From contig BLXT01008557.1 of assembly GCA_019648995.1 (NCBI GenBank), positions 492,318 to 521,516 on the forward strand: DNA of 29,199 nucleotides. The letters run 5' to 3'. Positions 22,184 to 29,199 of this stretch are shown here, one piece after another. Each line of letters begins with the position of its first letter. Position 1 is the stretch's first letter. Made by a program: the position numbers and the translations under genes. Source of the stretch: Plakobranchus ocellatus (Eukaryota > Mollusca > Gastropoda > Plakobranchidae). The notes below the pieces were generated by a model. That model was not told the origin of the DNA, ran no database searches, and saw only the letters and a program-made list of their open reading frames with translations.

Positions 22184-22259
22184 ATGACAGGTTGCACAGC
22201 AATAATTGCAGCAACTATGATGTCCTTGAGAATCGTGCGAAAGGAATAACCTTCCACAA
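22184..22259 (+). pseudogene. THAP-type zinc-finger first exon, apparently damaged
   Basis: THAP domains are C2CH zinc-binding DNA-binding domains that begin near the protein N-terminus with a C..x..C pair and a (I/V)(S/T)FH(K/R) motif. Here an ATG opens MTGCTA, and one frame over the DNA reads NNCSNYDVLENRAKGITFHK. It breaks off at AA/GTAAGA, a good 5' splice site (22260-22265), where THAP genes commonly have their first intron. Relative to the family there is a one-base deficit between the two Cys codons, so the two parts are in different frames. This may be a decayed gene or a single base error in the assembly. No second exon (the W, P, C..HF part) is visible downstream in the window. It may come from a host THAP gene or from a P-element-like DNA transposon. 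Short, so moderate confidence. Confidence 0.42.
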
Positions 22260-22772
22260 GTAAGAAAAGTATTTTCTACTTATTTTTAATAATTGTTTTG
22301 TGATCCAGTCGATGCACTGAACTATCCAGGTAAAGCACTGTATTAGTGTCGGTAGTAAATCAGGAACGAATGGTCGGACCTTTCATTGTTGCGGATTTAA
22401 TCTGAGAATGATTTTAAACAGGCTGTCCAGCAGATTGACATTCTGAAAAATCCTCCTCCCCTTCTCCCCCCCCCCGAAAAAAAAAAAAGAAAAAGCAATT
22501 TGTAACGTAACTTAGGCCCTCATATTTATTAAATCTAAAATATCTAATAATTGATAATAAAAGATTCTTACATAAAAGTAGACAAATTGTTATAAGAACA
22601 GCTTTCTTTGTGGTAATCCAATAAAACACTGCAATAGGGCCATGTCCAATGTCTTGATAATGAATAAGATTAAGTTAAGAGGCATTTATTTACCGGTACA
22701 CTTAAGAGCACCACCATCTAGATGGACAGCTCCCCATTCAGAAACTTGAGTGAAGCACATAGGGATGCAAAG
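22260..22772. other. Stretch between the THAP-like exon and the transposase relic
   Basis: No exon completing the THAP domain is seen. A compound run of 10 C, one G and 12 A lies at 22466-22488. The - strand open frame at 22414-22629 crosses that run and is not credible. Confidence 0.4.
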
Positions 22773-23880
22773 TCAGTCTTCTTGGATTTTGCTTATTTTC
22801 TTACTGAAAAAAGCATTGCTTAAGACCAACTGCCCATTTCCAGTCTTTAGTGAGCAACGTCCCTCTACCTCTTCTGACAAATTGTCTGCTTTGTACGACA
22901 ACATGTCAATGTCCAATTCCAATTTTCTTCTTTTAGATAACAGTACCTTGGCCCATTCATATTTTCTCTTTTCTCGTTCTGTTTTTTTTTTTTCTTTCTT
23001 TCTCAAAGGCATCTCTCTTCTCCTGAATGCAATCTTATAGCGCTGATATGCCCCTCTGCATGATACCAAATAGCTTTATTAAAAATTATATTGGCAAGAT
23101 CTTTTTATACTGGCAAATAAAGTTTTTGTTATGAGTATGAGACCCTCCTCACTCACATTGTCCACACTGTCCTCTTCATTGACAGGAAATCCTCTTTGAA
23201 CTTCAGCATTGCCAGGACTGAGGCAAAGAGAATCATTAATAACTTTCATCAATGATGGCACAGTGTTCAGCTCTTTCATTGATTTGAAAGCTCATCCAGT
23301 CGTTTATTAATTTCCATCTCTTGTATTAAGTTCCTTAGCACAGAATACTCATACTTGGAAGATTCCACTCCTTCATCTGACAACCACCTCAGTCCCAGTG
23401 TGTAGATAACTGACATTTTCAAATTTCTTTTGTGCATCATCTTTGAAAAAGTTGTCAGGATTCAGACAGCTTATATCTCTTGCAAAACTCTATTTGATAG
23501 GGTTTTTGTCAACAATCTTGCTTATGATGTTGATAATAAACTTCTGAGATGACACCTTCAACTTTATGACATCTAAATCAGACACACCTTTTCCTTTTAA
23601 TTTTTTCACTTTAACCTCTGCTGCATTTCCTAAGGAGATGGATGTATCACTTTTAAATACACCCTTGTCCAGCTTTGATAGATGCTAAGTACTATCAGGA
23701 GAGAGAGATTAATTCATCTTCTTTGAGGATGAGAAAGCAGAGTCTCTAAAAAATCATGATGTAAACAAGTTGTCTGCGAGGAAAACGGCAACAGGGAAAA
23801 CAGTTTGGCAATTCGGAAGAAACGGCTGTAGGATATTTGCAACATAAATGAAACCTTGGAGTTTGGTCACAATCAATGTC
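22773..23880 (-). mobile_element. hAT-like transposase relic, C-terminal region
   Basis: On the - strand, blocks of a widespread animal transposase-derived protein family appear in order. LPNCQTVFPVAVFLADNLF lies at about 23780-23850. Next come a KVKKLKGKGVSDLDVIKLK block (about 23565-23625), FARDISCLNPDNFFKDD (about 23438-23490) and TLGLRWLSDEGVESSKYEY (about 23345-23405, another frame). LCLSPGNAEVQRGFPVN (about 23180-23235) corresponds to the LTLSHG.A.VERGFS.NK signature, which is related to the hAT C-terminal dimerisation motif. VSCRGAYQRY and a Lys/Glu-rich coiled-coil tail (22850-23065) then end the protein. In-frame stops and at least two frame changes show it is dead. Family recognition is from memory of such proteins in fish, cnidarians and molluscs. 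The hAT assignment is an inference from the VERGFS-type motif. No terminal inverted repeats were found. Confidence 0.65.
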
Positions 23881-25690
23881 TGTGACTGACATGAAATGAT
23901 TAACCTGGTATCGCGGTTTAACGCGGCCGCATTTTTATATTTTCCCGCACTTTTTCTAAATGCTCTAGGCGATTTTTATAGCGACCCCAATCAGATTCTT
24001 AAAGGGTTTTTTTTTTTTTCCAAATAATTTCTTCAACATACTGGCCTTGCCAAGCTGGAACATTTTGCTCAATACTAAGCTTATAAAGACCGGGTATGGT
24101 AGTATTGGTACCCAAATTCTCCTTCAGCGGCGCCTAGGCCGATTGTCGACTCCTCTTTGGCCTAGATTTTCATTGAAAAGTCGCCTTTCAAAATAAACTG
24201 CACAATAATGAAAATAAAAATCTATTCTTTTTGCACACATAGGGCTTCGTTTGATTTCAATATGTCGGTTGCTGCTATTTTTTTGTTTATTTATTTTTTT
24301 AATTCAATCCCCGCTCGTGATTTATAGCGGCAGCGAGCAAGAAAGGTCGACCCATGCTTTGAGCCGATCCATGTTCACTTGGGTTGAAAGCTCAAGAAAT
24401 AACGCTTTTTTTTCTGTTTACCTTTCATTTGGTTCATCAGAGTATACGGTGCTATCAAAAGTATCATTCCCTTCACTCCTCTGTTTTTCCTAAAATAATC
24501 GGAGGATTTTGTTAAAAATACGCGCTAAGCCAATATCTTAAGAAAGTCCATTCAATGTTCTAAGACATATCAAAATTCGGAATTAATCAGTCTTCATACG
24601 CTGTTTTTCATTTGTTTAATTCCGTCGTGCTCTAGGTCTTGGGTCCGGTCAGAGCAGACTGCTAGGATCAAAATAGTTCGTTCGAGGGCTTATATTTTGG
24701 ACATGGAGAATGAAAATGGATGGATCTGAAATGCTGTAATTTTTAATAGTAGAAATTAATATGAATAGTTTGCCTTACTCGACAGATTTGTAACGCGGTA
24801 GCAATACGGGGTGAGCTAGAAATTTAAATTTAACACCCTATGCGGAAAGGGCGATTATGTGAGCTTTAGGGAGGAAAAGAACAATTCAAATGAAAGTTGA
24901 AAAGTTTATCTTTATTAGCCATTTTTTTTTATTTGTAAAAGGCTTAATTTTTCTCTAAAAATTGGTCACGTGACATTGCTAAACGCCTTATGTTCTAAGT
25001 TTGACTTGGTCTCTTGAGGGATGGTCAAAATTTTTTTGGGCTCTAGTCTATATGAACAAGGATTATGGGATGGAACCTATGAAAGTATGAAAGAAATGGC
25101 TATTTAGAAGCTATTACAAAAACGTTTTTTCGGTTTTTTAAAATTATTTTTGACACCAGTCAATCTTACAAGTATTTGCTATGCCGTTAAAGCAATAAAG
25201 ATTGGTTTCTGATTAGAGAATTGATTATGATCGAAGCTGATAACATTTGAACTGTCAGTAGCTTAATTGCTTGCGCGATAAAAGAAAGGAAAAAAAAAAC
25301 TTGGCCTAAACTTTTCTAATGATATTGTGTTGATCTAATTCAAATTCAGTGTCAAAGTAATATATTGTAAACAAATGTGTCCTTTGTGTACCTGTCATAA
25401 CATTGTTTTCATACATCAAACTTTGAATGAAATTGGCCTGTCCTTTTTTCTCACTAAGGAGAGAGAGCAGAGGATTTTTCGAATGTGTAATTAATAATAA
25501 GGGTATATAGTTTTCATAATCAGAACTTCGAAGTATTAAAAACTGCTCAAGGAACGATAAATAATTATAACTGCACATGCAAATAGTGATGATAAATCAG
25601 AATAACAAAGTCAATGCTTATTACATGTAACAGTAAATAGTCTAATCTCAGTGTAAACATGTAAAAAATGTTTAATTTATTGTTATTTTT
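23881..25690. other. Gene-poor stretch with GC-richer patches
   Basis: No protein is recognisable. 23900-24180 has unusual GC-rich words (GCGGTTTAACGCGGCCGC, GGCGCCTAGGCC) of unknown meaning and may hold the 5' end of the transposase element. An inverted CCAAT box fused to a palindromic E-box lies at 24961-24974. The open frames at 24251-24493 (+) and 25306-25578 (-) have no recognisable content. Confidence 0.35.
24961..24974. promoter_or_regulatory. Inverted CCAAT box joined to GTCACGTGAC (E-box/CLEAR-type palindrome)
   Basis: ATTGGTCACGTGAC contains an inverted CCAAT pentamer overlapping the perfect 10-base palindrome GTCACGTGAC. That palindrome is the consensus bound by bHLH-leucine-zipper factors of the USF/MITF-TFE type. 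No coding exon is near, so a function is only a possibility. Confidence 0.3.
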
Positions 25691-25780
25691 ATTGCTGTTT
25701 CATTTTTTTTTCCCGAAAATATTTTAGAATGAACCTATATTAACGATTTGATGAGAATTTTGCCTGTCTAAATGTTTAAA
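25691..25780 (+). repeat. Degenerate direct repeat, copy 1
   Basis: It shares the order TTG-TGTTTCATTTTTTT, AAAAT-TTTTAGAATGA, ATATTAA-GA-TTG and TGAGAATTTTGCCTGT with 26068-26147, at roughly 80 percent by eye. The copies lie about 370 bases apart in the same orientation. Confidence 0.7.
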
Positions 25781-26067
25781 ACTGTTATTAATGTAGAAGG
25801 AGGGGAATAAATTTAGCAAGTAATAAGACTTGAAAAGAAAAAAAAAAGTTTTTTATCTGTGTAGGCCTGCTTATTTTCGGATATCTTTCAATTTAATAAT
25901 TGTAAATTACTTTGGAGGAGTTCATACATTACATCTAACTCTTTTTTTTATATATTTTTTTTTATAAAAATTCTCGGTTTACCGGTATTTATGTTGCATG
26001 TCACGATGTGCGCCTCAGTAACAAAATTTTTGTTGCAACTGTATGAAATTTTTGTTTTTTTGTCTAA

Positions 26068-26147
26068 TTGTTGTTTCATTTTTTTGTGGAAAATGTTTTA
26101 GAATGATCTGATATTAATGAGTTGGTGAGAATTTTGCCTGTTTAAAA
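26068..26147 (+). repeat. Degenerate direct repeat, copy 2
   Basis: Partner of 25691-25780. The shared word GAGAATTTTGCCTGT is exact. The pair may be the ends of an old element, a local duplication, or two insertions of one family. Confidence 0.7.
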
Positions 26148-29084
26148 AAAATCTGCAGAAAAGTCTTTAAAAACTTTTCAAGTGACATTGGGGCCATCCA
26201 TGTCTGGAACAATTAATCACTGTTTATCATTGCCAATAATTTACCGTTGCCAGGGCTTTTTTCGTTTTTTTTTTTTCAATGTCTGCTTATTATTACGTCA
26301 CGAGACATCGTGCAATAACAAAATACTGACCTTGGGCGCCATTATCCGCCTTTTCCTAACAATCCGATCTCGAAGTGAAAAATCCCTTATCGATAAATTA
26401 CCACACTCAAACACTGAGTCTCGTTTGATACAGGTTTCCAATGACCCTTTCACGTATTGCTGTACTGAGCATTTTACTTATGTATTTGAACTTAGGATCC
26501 TCTGAAGAAATGCAACGAAAATTTGATTTACTCATTTCTTTATATCTACAATATACCGGCGATGTTGAGTTAAGGTGTAAAAACAAATCGACGGTATAGT
26601 GGCGATATGTAGGTGAAAGATTTAACCGATCCGAATGTGCTGAATAAATAGTCAGCATAAAGCGTGTCAAGTCTTCTCGGAAAATGTTGATGCCGACAAA
26701 GAACAAAAGTTATGCCTGCCCATTTCCCATCTACTTCTTTAACCAAAGAAGACACCTCTGAGCTGATGCTGTACCCACCATCTTCAATTTTCCAACACAT
26801 GTGATGCCGGCAACAAGCCCCAAGTCGCATGCTTTTCTTATCAATTAAGAGGTCTTTTGGGTAAAAGTGAGCAGCAAATGGTTACATACATGAATCACAT
26901 TAAAAACCATGCAAACAAGTGTGATAAAAGAAAAAAGGATATACTTATAAGAACACAATGGAGAACATGACACACACACAAAATAGTTCACCATATATTC
27001 ATGATTTCAAGGAATCCTTATATTACAATCACACTTTGCCCATGGCTCTTTTATTTGATGGTGAATGTGAATTTAATAATCTCATTTCACTAATTGACTT
27101 TAAAGCTTCAGCAAAACAAACATTTTCTCTTCCATACATACCATAATACCATAAAATACAAACTAACCCAAGTAAAACATAAGAAATAAGAAAGAATGTT
27201 AAAGGTGTTGACCACATAAATTGATATATTGATGTATGTGTCCATTTTACTTATTTTGACAAATTTTAAACCGAATATGCCAGATAACACATGATGAAAA
27301 AATGCTTCTATAAAGGGCCCCTACATATAAATCAACATAATGAAGGAAAACTTTAATTAATGTAGCCATAGTTGGGGCAATAAGATGTTCACAACTTACA
27401 TGTATGACTTTTAATTCTATTAAATAAATTTTGTCTTTCTTGAGAATGACTAGGTGGATCATTAGTCACATTATGCTGTGTGCTTGAATCCTGTACAGTA
27501 CACATTTATTAACACAAACAGTGAAAGAAAATAATTAGGAGCACAAATGAAGTTTCTTTTCAAACAAATCTCTGTTATAAAATATATTAAAGCTGGCAAA
27601 TAGTGACAGTAGAGACAAATTTTACCCTTCAGTGTGGAAAAAATACCAATAGTCATTAAGTACTAAATAAACAAATACATGTAATACTTAAAAAGCAAGA
27701 AAACAATTTCAAATGCTTTTTTTTTTTTAAAGTTCTTTTTGTTGCTATTACAAAATTGACACAAAAAAAAATTGAAACCAACACACTGAAACAAACTGTA
27801 CAGTATAGGTATACAAAGCAATTATACAAGACATTACAAACATATAGTACATAATCTATGAATTTAATGTAGATAGAAAACAACATGTAGAATATAATGT
27901 GTGACGCTTATAAAGTAGCCTATAGCATCAAAACAATATTATTTTAGAAGATTTTCAACTTACTACGTATGCAGTATAAGCAGCACAAACAATATTCAAT
28001 ACAGGTGGGGAAACAAAAGAACACCTTTAAACAAATCAAGTTAGGAACACTTAAAAAATAGTATGGATTGTTTTTCACACCAAGAAAGCTGATAAAGAGG
28101 AAAATTTTATGTGGAAAACACCCATTTCATATTAGACAACAAAATAAATAATCATTATTATTTTAAGGCTGTAAAAAAGAAATAGAATTTGAAATAAGCT
28201 GCCTTAGAAAATTTAAGGCAATTTCTTGCAACACTTCCCCTGATTGTTGTAAGCTAAAAAATTTACAAAATTTCTTCATTTTCCCTAAAATAAAAATTGA
28301 TTTAATACACTTTCCAAATTTAGAGTAACCTGTCCAACAATACTAAAGCTATTCGGAAAATTTAGATACAAAATTATAAACTTCTAAAATTCGTAGCTCA
28401 AACTACAAATCTATGGGATTTTTTTTGTGGCTAGAAAACTTTAGGCTGAAATATTGGCCATTAAGTTTACAAAAAATTAGGTGGCAAAATGAAAATGATC
28501 TATATGGTCTCTAACAGTTAAAAAAAGGTACATCTTTTTTTTTAACAATCACAAAACTTCTTTATGTATTTCGAGATCCTGTAAGTAATAATAGGCTTTA
28601 AATAAATAGGGTTTGTACAATCTATTGGAGTCTCAAAAGTATTAATACTATTTTTGTTCAATTCTATCTCAGAGATATTTATCACATCCTTTCAATTTTT
28701 AGTTTTGCAAAAGATTTGTAAATGAAGAGAACACTTTTTAGTCTCTGAAAAATGCGCAAAGAAAACTATAACTTCAGACTTACAATATTTCCTGTTTTCA
28801 CTATTTCTTTAAAAGCTTCAAATACTATTCAAAACATGTATTTTCAATTTAAATAAATGTAAGAGTAAAAAATTGATAAAGTTGCAAACATGTAAATAAA
28901 AAACAAGCTTTAATTTTATTACCAGACTTAACTCTACAAATAACTGAAACAAATTTTGAAAGGACATGATATATAATTACAAAAACATACATTTTAAAAT
29001 TACAACACACTCAATGTGTACAGATTAGTACATATATATATATATAAAATAGTATAATGTACACATACAAAGAAAACAAAAAAC
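26148..29084. other. AT-rich stretch without a recognisable gene
   Basis: Overlapping open frames at 26407-26706 and 26570-26830 (-) cannot both be real, and neither resembles a known protein. The second reads with several Cys and His and continues upstream in frame to about 26880. 27000-29080 is about three-quarters A+T by impression, A-rich on the + strand, and could be the 3' untranslated part of a - strand gene lying to the right. Nothing proves that. A TA run lies at about 29031-29046. Confidence 0.35.
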
Positions 29085-29172
29085 AGACATGCCTACCCTT
29101 AAAAATTTTTTTAAAAATGTGGAACAAACCTGAATATGACGGGAACTGACGCTGATTAAACAAAAACAACAA
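29085..29172 (-). repeat. Dispersed repeat, copy 2 (short form)
   Basis: The reverse complement of this stretch reads TTTAATCAGCGTCAG, ATTCAGGTTTGTTCC and TAAGGGTAGGCATGTCT, as in 17391-17511, but with a single TGTTCC word. It abuts the C run at the window edge, so its outer end is not seen. Confidence 0.7.
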
Positions 29173-29199
29173 CCCCCCCCCCCCCCCCCCCCCCCCCCC
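29173..29199. repeat. Poly(C) run reaching the window end
   Basis: Twenty-seven C in a row end the window. It is probably a sequencing or assembly limit at a homopolymer. Confidence 0.9.

Noticed and set aside
1-29199. tRNA, rRNA and CRISPR arrays
   Set aside because: No tRNA B-box plus A-box pair, no rRNA-like conserved stretch and no regularly spaced repeats with unique spacers were seen on either strand.

Overview
The window is animal nuclear DNA, very AT-rich and mostly non-coding, with one spliced host exon, several dead transposable elements, microsatellites and a 26-base assembly gap. The host exon (LMBR1 family), the mix of RTE, L1/Tx1, Ty3/gypsy and hAT-like relics, and a strong excess of the octamer TACATGTA suggest a marine invertebrate. 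I lean towards a mollusc, but this is an inference from style and not a proof.

Layout. 1-2345 reads as the last intron of an LMBR1/LMBR1L gene on the + strand, containing a GC-richer patch full of small hairpins. 2346-2629 is the last coding exon of that gene, followed by a probable 3' untranslated region. 4130-4960 (-) is a decayed L1/Tx1-type LINE reverse transcriptase. 4960-9250 has no recognisable gene but holds microsatellites and an A/T minisatellite. 9250-10890 (-) is a broken Ty3/gypsy pol fragment. 10890-18050 is AT-rich and gene-poor. It carries a small retroposed insertion with target-site duplication at 12553-12658, the N gap, a MITE-like hairpin and one copy of a dispersed repeat whose partner lies at the right edge. 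18050-19765 (-) is an RTE/BovB-like LINE with endonuclease and reverse transcriptase. 20490-21550 is a roughly 1.05 kb near-palindrome, the most striking structure here. 22184-22259 (+) looks like a damaged first exon of a THAP zinc-finger gene. 22773-23880 (-) is a decayed hAT-like transposase C-terminus. 23880-29199 is AT-rich with a degenerate direct repeat, an isolated CCAAT/E-box site and a terminal run of 27 C.

The genes do not form a pathway or operon. All four recognisable mobile-element coding relics lie on the - strand and the LMBR1 exon on the +. I see no RNA gene, CRISPR array or intact transposon. The best candidate for something undescribed is the long inverted repeat: if transcribed it would fold into a roughly 500-bp imperfect double-stranded hairpin, capped by a better-preserved stem of about 45 bp.
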